DNA of 64,000 nucleotides from Pseudoalteromonas arctica (GTDB lineage: Bacteria > Pseudomonadota > Gammaproteobacteria > Enterobacterales > Alteromonadaceae), in the NCBI RefSeq assembly GCF_012927645.1, contig NZ_JABBMT010000015.1:1-64000 (forward strand), given 5' to 3'. The first letter of the stretch is position 1, and each line of letters opens with the position of its first letter. The notes under the pieces were generated by a model. The model ran no database searches and was not told the origin of the DNA. It saw only the letters and a program-made list of their open reading frames with translations. Positions 28,419 through 38,596 of this stretch are shown piece by piece. The position numbers and the translations under genes are program-made.

Positions 28419-29831
28419 TTATTGAGCTGACTGCACATTGAGTTGTTTATTAGCGCTGCGTAATTTTTCAAAATTATTAAATATATGGCTCACAGCCATG
28501 GTTGATTTGCCCGCCGTTATGCCGTGACACGCAAAGCAGTTGTTAATTGAATAATTAGCTGTTTGATTAGGATCGCCATAGGTTTGGGTGTAGGTTTCCA
28601 TCGTTATATTGGCAAGAGCCAGCGAACCACGAAGTTTATCGTTAGCATTAGGCGGGACAATATTGCCGCTAATGCCATTACTAAATTGATAATCTAGTGT
28701 GCTTAACCAAACGCTACCTGCGTAGAAATAGTGTTGCCATGGAGATGTTTGTGCAGCTAAAGCTTGTTGTACGCTGTGATTTAGTTGTTGAATGTTATTA
28801 AAATTTTCGGCATCTTGGTTTTGCTGGGTGGCTGTGGCGACTGTTGTATAAGGTGCGCCATTGGGTGCGCCAAATTGATAAAGTCTAAATGTATTAGTGG
28901 TTGTTTCACCTTGTGGATAGCTTAGGTTGGCGTTGCCAGCAGTGGTATTTTTTCTATAAAAAATAAAGTTATCGCTATCGCTTACCACTTTATTTACATC
29001 GTAAGCCGTAGTGACTTTTTTAAACGTACTCATTGAACCGTAATAATCAGGCGTTGATGCTTGATGTTCAAAAGTGGCCCAAATAAATTCAGGGTGATTT
29101 TCTACTACCCCAACAACATGCATACCGATTAATGCGACCTTACTACTACGCATAGTTTTATTATCCGCTTTGATCAGTGCTTGACGAGTATAAAACTGCG
29201 CGTCTATTTCTTGTTCAGAATATAACGTGCGCAGTTGATCTGTTGCCAGCCAAGCTGCTTTTATTTCAACCGAGCCCACAGCAAACTGATCACTACTGGT
29301 AATGGGGGTTTTAGCTGCCGACTTGATAAATTCACGATTGATATGAATCGAATAGTAAGCAGGCTGATTACCGTATTTTGTAAATAACTCACCATGGCTG
29401 CCAGCTTGGGTGGTGTCTTCTAAAATCAGGTTAGAGCTTAATTTAAAGCCTGTCGGGTTGAGTAAATCATTCCAAGGCTCGAAATAGGGCATCATTTCAT
29501 TATTTACCTGCAAGTAATCATCGCCAAACATCACTAGTTGATTGGTGTTTTTATCGATTTGCGTTAAATACAGAAACTTTTGCCAAGACCATTGATGAAA
29601 GTCACAGTTAGTTGATGAGTCTTGACCTTTTATAAATGCAAACGGGCTATCTTTACCTTCTTTAGGCGGTTTAACTGGAGAGTTAAACCAATCACTTTGA
29701 GCACGACAATTAGTTTGTGATGCATATTGAGCTGTTGATTTTTCTGTTGATTTTTCTGTTGAGTAAGTAGTGAGAGAGCTTAAACTGATAAATGTTAAAG
29801 CGACGGTTGTGACAAATTTTAAACGTTCCAT
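28419..29831 (-). CDS. Secreted c-type cytochrome-like protein
   Basis: 470 residues with an N-terminal signal peptide (MERLKFVTTVALTFISLSS) and one haem c motif CFACHG (Cys432, Cys435, His436) near the end. The bulk (DFHQWSWQKFLYL, WLATDQLRTLY, HVVGVVENHPEFIWATFEH) belongs to a poorly described family often ending in CxxCH; I do not know its enzymatic role. STEKSTEKS after the signal comes from a 12-bp DNA duplication. It lies directly upstream of the catalase/LodA fusion in the same direction (73 bp), so it may be part of the same unit, perhaps as an electron carrier. That link is inferred. Confidence 0.7.
   Translation of the reverse strand: MERLKFVTTVALTFISLSSLTTYSTEKSTEKSTAQYASQTNCRAQSDWFNSPVKPPKEGKDSPFAFIKGQDSSTNCDFHQWSWQKFLYLTQIDKNTNQLVMFGDDYLQVNNEMMPYFEPWNDLLNPTGFKLSSNLILEDTTQAGSHGELFTKYGNQPAYYSIHINREFIKSAAKTPITSSDQFAVGSVEIKAAWLATDQLRTLYSEQEIDAQFYTRQALIKADNKTMRSSKVALIGMHVVGVVENHPEFIWATFEHQASTPDYYGSMSTFKKVTTAYDVNKVVSDSDNFIFYRKNTTAGNANLSYPQGETTTNTFRLYQFGAPNGAPYTTVATATQQNQDAENFNNIQQLNHSVQQALAAQTSPWQHYFYAGSVWLSTLDYQFSNGISGNIVPPNANDKLRGSLALANITMETYTQTYGDPNQTANYSINNCFACHGITAGKSTMAVSHIFNNFEKLRSANKQLNVQSAQ
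29733..29762. repeat. 12-bp tandem repeat in the cytochrome gene
   Basis: Two and a half copies of TGTTGATTTTTC, in frame, giving the Ser-Thr-Glu-Lys repeats after the signal peptide. Twelve is a multiple of three, so copy changes do not shift the frame. Confidence 0.85.
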
Positions 29832-30092
29832 GACAATGTTCCTACAGTTGCTAATTGAGCTAAATAGTACTTATCAATAAAAGTAGGGTAGTGAGGGAAA
29901 TAAAACTATTACACGGTATTTCACCTGCTATTTATAGGATTGATGCAACTTAAAACGGCAAATGTCATTATCTTTTTCAATGAATTGCCGCTTACAATTT
30001 ACTGCTAGTAGCTCAATTACACGGTGTACCTAGTGGTTGCACTGTGTTTGCTCTATGCAATCTAAAATATCATCCAACCCAACCAGTGATTC
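29832..30092. other. Non-coding stretch upstream of the cytochrome gene
   Basis: AT-rich; no start with a ribosome binding site and no good hairpin seen. Presumably carries the promoter for the minus-strand cytochrome/oxidase unit. Confidence 0.3.
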
Positions 30093-30263
30093 TGCATCTT
30101 GGGGTGGTCTGGGTATAATTACACTAACTCAGCAATAAATTCATGGGTAGGTGAAGAGGTACGCACCGTTGGGGGCTCAGTATTGCATAACCAAGCAGAT
30201 AATCGCACTGCAATGAATAACCTCAAAAACCTATTACAGCAACAAGTTAGCTTAAATGTTTAG
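30093..30263 (+). pseudogene. Short unidentified gene remnant
   Basis: An open frame without a start codon (bounded upstream by TGA) ends INSWVGEEVRTVGGSVLHNQ, then helix-rich NNLKNLLQQQVSLNV and TAG. The composition looks like a real C-terminal coil, with a faint resemblance to flagellar hook-associated protein ends, but I cannot identify it. Probably the tail of a deleted gene. Confidence 0.3.
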
Positions 30264-30337
30264 TGGCTCTTTTAATGGTAATTTAGATCGTTTGAACTAT
30301 ATTAAGTTGTGGTTGATGTTGTATGTAAAGGTGAAAA

Positions 30338-31939
30338 ATGAACTTACAGAGTATTCGAATCAAGAGCTCGCTACCAATTATGTTACTTGGGATTGCGATA
30401 ATAGTATTGATAACAGGCTATACGCATCTGGTTAATTTACAGAAGGATGCACTTGATGATCAATCGGAGCGGTTTTTAAATGCTATTTCAGTAGTGATTA
30501 ACGGTGACCGTGATCTCTATCAAGCCAAAGTAGCCGAACTACACCTAGTAACTAATAAGGTCGGCAGTGCCGAAGAGCTGCAAGATCACCGAGAAAACGC
30601 AGAGCAAGTGACCGATCGCTTTAATCAATATTTATATTTTTTATCAGCCTACCCGCAAGTGACTGCGCAGTTTACTGGCTTTGATAGTGCCTTTAATAAA
30701 TGGTTATCAGCATCAAACGCATTTATCAACGATCCGCAAAACGAGCAAAAGAGTCAGTTGGCCGATACTGAGTTTGCAGCGCTGCGCGATATTTTAAATA
30801 AAGCGGGTGAACAAGCTGAATTGACATCGATACAAGAAAAGCAAAACTTGCTTGAGAAGATCGCCACAACGAAATTGTTTTTACTGACAATGGTGGTGGT
30901 GCTGTTAGCTATTTCAGCTTGGTTTAGTTATATGATCCCACTTCAGTTAACGAAGCAAATGTATTACGTGACTACGCGAATTAATGATATTGCCTCCGGA
31001 GATGGTGATTTAACAGGGCGTATAGCGGTAGAAAGCCAAGATGAATTTGCCGAGCTGGCAACGGCATTTAATCGTTTTTTAGATAATTTGCAGCAGCTGA
31101 TCCGTGATATTTTAGGCCAAGCTAATGAGCTTAACCATTTAGGGACTGATTTAAGTCAGTTCGCAAATCAAAATAATCAGATCACTCAAAAACTTAGCCA
31201 AGCCTCTGAATCAATTGTCAGTGCGGTTCATCAAATGAGTGTTGCTAGTCGCGAAGTGGCTAATGTGGCGCAGCAGTCTTCAAAAGAAGCTGATAACTCA
31301 AAGGAACTGGCTAAGCAGGGTTTAACGGCTGTGGCTAATTCGAGTGATAAAATAGTCGCGTTATCTGAAAATATGGAACATGCCAGTAACAAATCGACCG
31401 AACTGCAACAAAGCTCTGATAATATAGCTAAAGTACTGGAAGTGATCCGCGCGATTGCAGAGCAAACTAATCTACTCGCGCTTAATGCAGCTATCGAAGC
31501 TGCGCGTGCTGGCGAACAAGGACGGGGGTTTGCGGTGGTCGCCGATGAAGTACGCACTTTGGCAACGCGCACTCAAGAAAGTACCAACGATATTCAAAAA
31601 ATGGTTGAGCAATTTGCCAATAGTGTCGAGCAATCTTTAACTGCAATTAATGGTGGCAAACGCTTTGCGGATGAAGCTGTAGACTCGTTTACGCAAACTA
31701 ATGATGTACTGAATGCAATGCAAGAGTCATCAGTAAAAGTGAATGATATGGCTATGCAAACAGCGCAAGCTACCGATGAGCAAACAGCAGTAGCGGAAGA
31801 GATCAGTCATAATTTATCATCATTGAACGATCAAACCATGCAAGGTGGCGAGCTGGCACACTCAACCGAAGAAGTCGCGGTAAGAATGAATCAATTAACC
31901 GATGAATTAAACCGACTAGTGCAGCGCTTTAAAGTTTAA
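30338..31939 (+). CDS. Methyl-accepting chemotaxis protein
   Basis: 533-residue receptor: membrane helix at about 13-30, periplasmic helical sensor (about 31-180), second membrane helix near 182-202, HAMP ([18 protein letters not shown]) and a signalling domain with the hairpin tip [20 protein letters not shown] and [15 protein letters not shown]. The ligand is not predictable. A transcriptional terminator follows. A lone receptor gene, like cheV elsewhere in the window. Confidence 0.95.
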   Translation: MNLQSIRIKSSLPIMLLGIAIIVLITGYTHLVNLQKDALDDQSERFLNAISVVINGDRDLYQAKVAELHLVTNKVGSAEELQDHRENAEQVTDRFNQYLYFLSAYPQVTAQFTGFDSAFNKWLSASNAFINDPQNEQKSQLADTEFAALRDILNKAGEQAELTSIQEKQNLLEKIATTKLFLLTMVVVLLAISAWFSYMIPLQLTKQMYYVTTRINDIASGDGDLTGRIAVESQDEFAELATAFNRFLDNLQQLIRDILGQANELNHLGTDLSQFANQNNQITQKLSQASESIVSAVHQMSVASREVANVAQQSSKEADNSKELAKQGLTAVANSSDKIVALSENMEHASNKSTELQQSSDNIAKVLEVIRAIAEQTNLLALNAAIEAARAGEQGRGFAVVADEVRTLATRTQESTNDIQKMVEQFANSVEQSLTAINGGKRFADEAVDSFTQTNDVLNAMQESSVKVNDMAMQTAQATDEQTAVAEEISHNLSSLNDQTMQGGELAHSTEEVAVRMNQLTDELNRLVQRFKV

Positions 31940-31957
31940 TTATTTGCTGTAGGCAAT

Positions 31958-31984
31958 AAAAAGGGCTCGATAGAGCCCTTTTTT
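31958..31984. terminator. Terminator between receptor gene and speE
   Basis: AAGGGCTC pairs with GAGCCCTT (loop GATA), flanked by A-run and T-run, so it serves both convergent genes. Confidence 0.88.
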
Positions 31985-32004
31985 GCGTTGTTAGTATCTA
32001 ACGT

Positions 32005-32868
32005 TTACTTTTTCTCGAAAGCGCGTTTCATAAAGTTCGGTGTTGCTAATGCACCATGGTGAATACCATTATTGTAATACTCTGTAGTTTGCGCAAGCTC
32101 TGCTGCCACGTCTTCTCTAAAACCGGCGAATACTTCATCTTTACGAGCAAGTGTTACTGACCATAAGCCACTTGGATAAATAGGCTGTGGGAATGGTAGT
32201 GTTTGTAAGTCGTTAAAGCCTACATCTGTCATCGCATCGCGCATTTTAACTAGTAATGGCATATGCATAAGCGGTGATTCACTTTGTTGTACCATAATGC
32301 CACCAGAGCGTAGTGCATTTAAACAGCTAGTGTAAAACGCATGGTTAAACAAACCTTCACCAGGACCGATTGGATCAGTGCCATCAACAATCACGATATC
32401 GATTGATTCTGCTGCTGCTTCACGCATGTATTTAATCCCGTCGTCAAACATTACTGTAGCGCGAGGGTCTTGGTTTGCTGCACATAACTCAGGGAAGTAC
32501 TTGAGTGACATTTGCGTCACTACCTCATCTATATCTATTTGTGTAACCGACTCAACGCTCGGGTGCTTGAGTACCTCACGTAAAGTACCGCAGTCACCAC
32601 CACCAATAATAACTACATTTTTTGGGTTTGGGTGCGCAAGTAATGCAGGGTGGCTGATCATTTCATGGTAAAAAAAATTTTCACGGCTAGTTACCATAGT
32701 ACAACCGTCAATAATCATTAGATTACCGAAGTCTGTTGTTTCGTACATTTCGACTTTTTGAAAAGGCGATTGCTTTTCTTCTAACTTTTTGTTGATGCGC
32801 AGAGAAAACGCACTGCCGTCACGTTCACTGATTTCGGTAAACCACTTACTTTGATCTAAATTTGCCAT
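32005..32868 (-). CDS. speE: Polyamine aminopropyltransferase (spermidine synthase)
   Basis: Transfers an aminopropyl group from decarboxylated S-adenosylmethionine to putrescine, giving spermidine. 287 residues from ATG 32868 (E. coli 288); the TTG at 32910 would add an untypical 14 residues. Motifs: MIIDGCTMVTSRENFFYHEM, VIIGGGDCGTLREVL and catalytic Asp region VIVDGTDPIGPGEGLF. Divergent from speA, which supplies the upstream pathway. Confidence 0.96.
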   Translation of the reverse strand: MANLDQSKWFTEISERDGSAFSLRINKKLEEKQSPFQKVEMYETTDFGNLMIIDGCTMVTSRENFFYHEMISHPALLAHPNPKNVVIIGGGDCGTLREVLKHPSVESVTQIDIDEVVTQMSLKYFPELCAANQDPRATVMFDDGIKYMREAAAESIDIVIVDGTDPIGPGEGLFNHAFYTSCLNALRSGGIMVQQSESPLMHMPLLVKMRDAMTDVGFNDLQTLPFPQPIYPSGLWSVTLARKDEVFAGFREDVAAELAQTTEYYNNGIHHGALATPNFMKRAFEKK

Positions 32869-33070
32869 ATTGCTAGTTACACTTTTGAGTTGAGTATGAA
32901 AAAGGGGCAATTCTGCCAGTGCTTGGCGTTTTGCTCAATGAAATTTTAACCAGTATAGCGAATATTTTATCCCAGCTTTGGTTTAAAGGTCATTTTTTGT
33001 TAGCGTAGGGAGTTATGACGTATTAAAATGCGTGATTCCGCGAAACTTGTTAACTATAGAAGAATTTGCC

Positions 33071-34948
33071 ATGACTTGGGGTTTAGATACAGCACGCTCT
33101 ACATATAACGTTGCTCATTGGAGTGATGGTTACTTTGATATCAATAGCCAAGGTGAGCTGGTTGCTTTTCCTGATGGCGATCAAACTAAAGCCGCTATTT
33201 CATTAACCGAGTTAACGGAACAATTTAAAAAGCAGGGTTTAACGTTACCTGTATTAGTACGCTTTACCGATATCTTGCAAAACCGTGTAGATACTATGAC
33301 CAGCGCATTTAGTAGCGCGCGCAATACCCGTGCCTACCAAGGTCAATATACTTGCGTATATCCGATCAAAGTAAACCAGCAACGTTCAGTAGTAAGTAAA
33401 TTATTGGCGCACCCAAGCGGCTTAGTCGGCTTAGAAGCCGGTTCAAAACCTGAGTTAATGGCGATTTTAGGTGTGGCAGAACAACCTATCACTATCGTTT
33501 GTAATGGCTATAAAGACAGTGAGTTTTTACGTTTGGCATGTATTGGCCAAGCGATGGGCCACAAAGTTAAAATTGTAGTTGAAAAGCTAACTGAATTAAC
33601 AACCTTATTAGCTGAAATTGAAGATTTAGGCATCGAGCCTGCCATTGGTATTCGCATCCGCTTAAACTCAGTGGGTAAAGGAAAGTGGCAAAATACCGGT
33701 GGCGAAAAAGGTAAATTTGGCTTAACAGCTGGGCAAGTATTAACGGCCGTCGATGTACTCAAAAAACACAATAAGCTGCATTTAATGCAAATGGTGCATT
33801 TTCATATAGGCTCACAAATTGCCAATATTCGCGATATTCACCGTGCTTTACGTGAGTGTTCACGCCATTTTGCAGAGTTAAGCCAGCTAGGTGTGCCATT
33901 AAGTACCGTTGATGTAGGTGGTGGTTTAGGCGTTGATTACGAAGGTTCTGGCTCGCGCAGTGCCTGTTCAATGAACTACACAGTCGAAGAGTATGCCCGT
34001 AATGTGGTGAATGCGTTCGCAGAGGTGTGCGAACAGCATGACTTATCGCATCCGGCTATTATTACTGAATCAGGCCGTGCATTAACTGCTCACCACGCAG
34101 TGCTGATCACCGATGTGATTGATGTTGAGCAGGCGCCAAATCACAGCAACCCAAGTGCGCCTGAGCCAAATAGTGCATTAGTGTTAGATGAAATGTGGCA
34201 ATGTTTACAGCGTTTAAACCCACGTATGGCATTAGAAATCTACCATGATGCAATGCATTTATTTAGTGAAGCGCATGATCAATACGTACATGGTTTGGTC
34301 AGCATATTGGAGTGGGCGAAAATAGAGCAGCTATATTTTACTATTTTGCACCGCGTGCGCGCGTCATTGAGCAATGCGCGTGCTCACCGTGAAGTACTGG
34401 ATGATTTAAACGAAAAATTAGCCGACAAACTATTTGTGAATTTTTCATTGTTTCAGTCATTGCCAGATGTCTGGGGGATCCAGCAATTATTCCCGGTAAT
34501 GCCGATTGAAAATCTTGCTAAGCCCTTAACACAACGTGCTATCATTCAAGATATTACCTGTGATTCAGATGGGCAAATTCGTGAATATGTTGAGGGGGCA
34601 GGGATCGAAACAAGCTTACCTATTCCACAATATATACCTGGCCAACAATACCACATCGCGATGTTTATGGTGGGAGCTTACCAAGAGATTTTGGGTGATC
34701 TACATAACTTATTTGGTGATACTGATTCAGTTCATGTAGAGCTCACCGAACAAGGTTATCAACTAACCAATGCGATCAAGGGTGATAGCGTTAAGGATGT
34801 ATTAAAGTTTGTTGATTATGATGGCGATATTTTCTCGGATAACTTTGCTACCACAGTACAACAACTCGACATTAGTGACTCTATTAAGCAGCAGTATTTA
34901 GCTGAGCTAAATGCGGGTCTTGAAGGGTATACATATTTTGAAGATTGA
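33071..34948 (+). CDS. speA: Biosynthetic arginine decarboxylase
   Basis: PLP enzyme converting arginine to agmatine, the first step of one putrescine route. 625 residues from ATG 33071; the upstream GTG (33032) adds 13 residues. PLP-binding Lys100 in VYPIKVNQ, HFHIGSQIANI, the glycine-rich DVGGGLGVDYEGS and ITESGRA are intact. It pairs functionally with speE across a divergent promoter region; agmatinase (speB) is not in the window. A ribosome binding site is weak (AGAAG). Confidence 0.94.
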   Translation: MTWGLDTARSTYNVAHWSDGYFDINSQGELVAFPDGDQTKAAISLTELTEQFKKQGLTLPVLVRFTDILQNRVDTMTSAFSSARNTRAYQGQYTCVYPIKVNQQRSVVSKLLAHPSGLVGLEAGSKPELMAILGVAEQPITIVCNGYKDSEFLRLACIGQAMGHKVKIVVEKLTELTTLLAEIEDLGIEPAIGIRIRLNSVGKGKWQNTGGEKGKFGLTAGQVLTAVDVLKKHNKLHLMQMVHFHIGSQIANIRDIHRALRECSRHFAELSQLGVPLSTVDVGGGLGVDYEGSGSRSACSMNYTVEEYARNVVNAFAEVCEQHDLSHPAIITESGRALTAHHAVLITDVIDVEQAPNHSNPSAPEPNSALVLDEMWQCLQRLNPRMALEIYHDAMHLFSEAHDQYVHGLVSILEWAKIEQLYFTILHRVRASLSNARAHREVLDDLNEKLADKLFVNFSLFQSLPDVWGIQQLFPVMPIENLAKPLTQRAIIQDITCDSDGQIREYVEGAGIETSLPIPQYIPGQQYHIAMFMVGAYQEILGDLHNLFGDTDSVHVELTEQGYQLTNAIKGDSVKDVLKFVDYDGDIFSDNFATTVQQLDISDSIKQQYLAELNAGLEGYTYFED

Positions 34949-34984
34949 TTGCCAAACAGTTTTAATGAAAGGAATTAAGTAGTT

Positions 34985-35860
34985 ATGTCTTGGATCCGTT
35001 GTGTTTTTAGTATTTTCTTTTACACCATAAATACACTAATTTGGTTTGTTCCCATATTTATTTGTGGTCTAATTAAACTTATCCCTATCAAACCGTTACA
35101 AAAGTTAATGAGTTGGACGGCTAAGCAATGCGCTTCTATTTGGGTTACGTTTAATACGTTAAATCAAAAGTTATTAACACCTACCAAGCTAAGTGTAACC
35201 GGCCTTGAAGAGCTCAAACTAAAAGATTGGTACTTAGTGATTGCCAATCACCAGAGTTGGGTGGACATTTTAGTTTTACAGCGTGTGTTTAATCGTAAAA
35301 TTCCATTTTTAAACTTTTTTTTGAAAAAAGAATTGATATACATTCCTATTTTGGGTTTGTGTTGGTGGGCGCTCGACTTCCCTTTTATGACTCGTACCAG
35401 TAAAAGCCAATTAAAAAAGAATCCTAAATTACGTGGTAAAGATTTAGAAACAACCCGTAAAGCCTGTGAAAAGTTTAAAGAAATGCCAGTTAGCATTGTT
35501 AACTTTGTTGAAGGCACCCGTTTTACGCCGCAAAAACATGCACGTCAAAATAGCTCGTTTCCTCATTTACTTAAACCTAAAGCGGGTGGAGTGGCGTTTG
35601 TGATGCAAGCGATGGGTGAGCAAATCTCTAAAGTGGTAAATGTCACTATTCAGTATCCTGATGGCATTCCTACTTTTATAGATTTTGCCTGTGGGCGAGT
35701 AAAACAAATTAATATTCATGTAGAAGTGATGCCGGTAAGTCAAGAGTTGATAGGTGATTACACCGGGGATTCAGAATTTAGAGTACGCTTTCAATCAGAA
35801 TTAAACCGCTTATGGCAAGAGAAAGAACAACAGCTTAGTGAGTTTGAGCAAAAAAATTAA
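34985..35860 (+). CDS. 1-acyl-glycerol-3-phosphate acyltransferase-like membrane protein
   Basis: 291 residues with an N-terminal hydrophobic region (about 8-38) and a PlsC-type acyltransferase domain: block I ANHQSWVDILVLQ (HX4D), block III FVEGTRFTPQKH, then KAGGVAFVMQAMG. It resembles E. coli YihG/YihG-like acyltransferases, which tune phospholipid acyl chains, rather than essential PlsC. Starts 36 bp after speA on the same strand and may be co-transcribed. The family is sure; the substrate is inferred. Confidence 0.85.
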   Translation: MSWIRCVFSIFFYTINTLIWFVPIFICGLIKLIPIKPLQKLMSWTAKQCASIWVTFNTLNQKLLTPTKLSVTGLEELKLKDWYLVIANHQSWVDILVLQRVFNRKIPFLNFFLKKELIYIPILGLCWWALDFPFMTRTSKSQLKKNPKLRGKDLETTRKACEKFKEMPVSIVNFVEGTRFTPQKHARQNSSFPHLLKPKAGGVAFVMQAMGEQISKVVNVTIQYPDGIPTFIDFACGRVKQINIHVEVMPVSQELIGDYTGDSEFRVRFQSELNRLWQEKEQQLSEFEQKN

Positions 35861-36007
35861 GTCATAATCGCAGCTATCAACAGGTAGCAGCCCAAATCAG
35901 TACTGTTAAGCTTGTATAGGTTTTGGGTCTGTTACAGTGTTAAGCAATAATCAATATAGCTAAAATGACTGTTATTGAGCCTTTCGCAGCAAGGAATTAG
36001 AATTACC

Positions 36008-37267
36008 ATGACGACTCCAACTCATTTACAGCAGCTTGTGCAGCCTTGGTTTCAGGGCATGCCAGACACAGCATTATTCAGTTCACTTACAGCCACTGCA
36101 ATTGGTGTGTTCTCGCTGCTAGTGGTGTATTTATTTACCCGCCGTTTAATGCTACCGGGCATTCAAAAGGTGGTGACTAAACTATCCCCTGAGCGAATTG
36201 GGCTATTGGCGCCTATGCTGACAAAACTTAACCGTCGTTTTGCCGGAATGTTGTGCTGTGTATTATTCCTAGCAACATTTGATAGTGTTTATCCAGTTAC
36301 TGAATTTGTTGCCGAAGTGCTGAAGACGATTGGCCAAACTTTATTAATAATTCATATTGGCTTTATCATCAGCAGCATAGTAAGTATTGCGGGTGGCATT
36401 TATAACCAACTAGAGTTTGCTCGCGAGGTGCCGATCCAAGGGCTGATCCAAGTAGTAAAACTTATTACCTTTATGATTTGTGTGATTTTGATTGTCAGTA
36501 TCGTACTGGAAAAATCGCCAACCTATATTCTTTCAGGCTTTGGGGCAATCGCTGCGGTGACTTTGTTAGTATTCAAAGACACTATATTAGGCTTTGTAGC
36601 CAGTATCCAAATTGCAGCGAATCGTTTAGTAACCTATGGTGATTGGATCCAAGTAGATAACTATGGGGCTGATGGCGAGGTAATTGACCTTGGGTTAAAT
36701 ACCGTAAAAGTACGAAACTGGGATAACACTATCACGACTATCCCCACTTATATGCTGGTGGCTGGCTCATTTAAAAACTGGCGTGGTATGCAAGAATCTG
36801 GAGGTCGTAGGATCAAGCGCTCACTCAATATAGATATGAATAGCATTCGTTTAGCTGATGACGAGTTGACTAAAACGATTTCTCAAACTATCGCGTTAAA
36901 AGAATATATTAAGATGAATACTTTACCTGATCCGGTATCAAATTTAGGGTTATTTCGTCGTTATGCTGAAGGGTATTTAAAGCAGCATAGTAAAATAAAC
37001 ACGTCACTGACATTAATGGTACGGGAGTTACAACCGCTAAATCATGGCTTACCGATAGAGTTTTATTGTTTTAGTGAAGATAAGCGCTGGATATCATATG
37101 AACATCTGCAAGCAGAGATCATGGATCATCTGCTTGCGGTATTACCTATTTTTGACCTACGGGCTTATCAAAGTGTCTCGGGGCAATTTAGTCCTGCAGC
37201 AATAACCCCTACCGCTAGTAAGCCTACCATTAAAGTGGCAAATAATACTGAAGTAGGCCAAGACTAA
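36008..37267 (+). CDS. Mechanosensitive ion channel, MscS family (YbdG-like)
   Basis: 419 residues, about five membrane helices, then the MscS pore and beta domain: GFGAIAAVTLLVFKDTILGF (pore helix), NRLVTYGDWIQVDNYGADG and TTIPTYMLVAGSFKNW. Large loop insertions and length are like E. coli YbdG, a small-conductance tension-gated channel. AAGGA lies upstream of ATG 36008 (12-base gap). Its last 38 bp overlap the end of chrA on the other strand. Confidence 0.88.
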   Translation: MTTPTHLQQLVQPWFQGMPDTALFSSLTATAIGVFSLLVVYLFTRRLMLPGIQKVVTKLSPERIGLLAPMLTKLNRRFAGMLCCVLFLATFDSVYPVTEFVAEVLKTIGQTLLIIHIGFIISSIVSIAGGIYNQLEFAREVPIQGLIQVVKLITFMICVILIVSIVLEKSPTYILSGFGAIAAVTLLVFKDTILGFVASIQIAANRLVTYGDWIQVDNYGADGEVIDLGLNTVKVRNWDNTITTIPTYMLVAGSFKNWRGMQESGGRRIKRSLNIDMNSIRLADDELTKTISQTIALKEYIKMNTLPDPVSNLGLFRRYAEGYLKQHSKINTSLTLMVRELQPLNHGLPIEFYCFSEDKRWISYEHLQAEIMDHLLAVLPIFDLRAYQSVSGQFSPAAITPTASKPTIKVANNTEVGQD

Positions 37268-38378
37268 CAAATACGATTAATAGCCACCAAATCGGTGGTT
37301 TTGCTAATCTTAGCCATGCAAAAGCTGCAACAACAATTACAATATGCCAAATGTTGTGAACTGCGGATGTCCAAATTGGTGAATACAATGCAGCCGCTAA
37401 AAAACCCACCACAGCCGCATTAAGCGCGGCAATACAGCTGGCAAAGCGAGGGCGTTCAGCTAATTGTAGCCAGCTTTTTTGAAATGCTAACATCAATAAA
37501 AAACCAGGAGTAAAAATCAGTAAGGTTGCAATCACCGCACCAACAAGCGGCTGCTCGCTATTAAGCTCGGCACCTAAATAACTAGCAATGGTGAACATTG
37601 GCCCAGGCACCGCTTGTGCGCTAGCGTAAGCTGATAAAAACTGCTCAGTGTTTAAACTTGGTAGGCCAGCTTGAAGTATCGGCAATACCACATGACCGCC
37701 GCCAAAAACCATAGCCCCAGCTTGATAAAAGGGTGTAAAACCTGCAAATTGAGAACCTAGTGGGACAAAGCTCACTAGCAATAAGAGTGCAAATAGAATG
37801 AGTGCAGGCCAGTTAACTGTGCGCTGTTTAGTTGCTGTTTGATTACTTTGAGCGAGATTAAGCAATGGCCATATTGCACCAATAGCAGCGGCTGCTAATA
37901 GAACCAGTATTTGACTGCTCAGGCTCGGTAGTAAGATCAGCACTAAGGTACTTAACACAGCGAGCGCTTTGAGTACCCAGCTAGTGCAAAAGCTTTTTGC
38001 CATACTCAGCGTAGCATCGGCCACAATTACTACGGCAAATAGCTTTAAACCAGCAACTATTGCAAAGTAAATAGCATCAAATTGGTGGGCGCTAATGGCG
38101 AGTAACGCCATGATTAAAAACGAAGGCAATGTAAAGCCAACAAATGCTGTAATACCGCCTAATACGCCCGCTCGCTCCACACCAATAGCAAAACCCACTT
38201 GGCTAGACCCAGGTCCAGGCAGAGCCTGACTAAGACTGATTAGTTGCGCATAACGCTGAGCATTGAGCCATTGCAAGTTATCAACAAAGTGACGTTTAAA
38301 ATAACCTAGATGTGCCGCAGGCCCGCCAAAGCTCATGCAACCAAGCAGAAAAAACTGTTTAAAAATAACAAACAACAT
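37230..38378 (-). CDS. chrA: Chromate efflux transporter (CHR family)
   Basis: 382-residue bidomain membrane protein, about 10-12 helices. Each half bears the CHR motif: FFLLGCMSFGGPAAHLGYF with SQALPGPGSSQVGFAIG in the first, and FTPFYQAGAMVFGGGHVVLP with ASAQAVPGPMFTIASYLG in the second. Expected to export chromate in exchange or with protons. No chrB regulator nearby. Tail-to-tail overlap with the channel gene. Confidence 0.92.
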   Translation of the reverse strand: MLFVIFKQFFLLGCMSFGGPAAHLGYFKRHFVDNLQWLNAQRYAQLISLSQALPGPGSSQVGFAIGVERAGVLGGITAFVGFTLPSFLIMALLAISAHQFDAIYFAIVAGLKLFAVVIVADATLSMAKSFCTSWVLKALAVLSTLVLILLPSLSSQILVLLAAAAIGAIWPLLNLAQSNQTATKQRTVNWPALILFALLLLVSFVPLGSQFAGFTPFYQAGAMVFGGGHVVLPILQAGLPSLNTEQFLSAYASAQAVPGPMFTIASYLGAELNSEQPLVGAVIATLLIFTPGFLLMLAFQKSWLQLAERPRFASCIAALNAAVVGFLAAALYSPIWTSAVHNIWHIVIVVAAFAWLRLAKPPIWWLLIVFVSLGLLQYYLPL

Positions 38379-38596
38379 AAACTTATCGCTCTTAATATTG
38401 AGATTATCATATTATGACAAATTTTCGTTACATTTAGATGGTTTATCATGATTGTATCTCAACACAAATAAAGTCATGGCTAAATAATGACTCTTTAGAA
38501 TTAGACGCTGAGCTTTTAACATCTTCTTCATATTTTGTTCATTGCGATTTTTGCATACTAGATGTTAATGAAAGCAATAATAACCAAGGAGATATT

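Noticed and set aside
29733-29762. 12-bp repeat in the cytochrome gene as a phase switch
   Set aside because: The unit is a multiple of three, so copy changes keep the frame.
30993-31020. Second gene start inside the methyl-accepting receptor
   Set aside because: The HAMP and signalling domains are continuous with the N-terminal part in one frame.
38438-38596. N-terminal extension of the OmpA-like lipoprotein
   Set aside because: The lipoprotein signal and AGGAG define the start at 38597.
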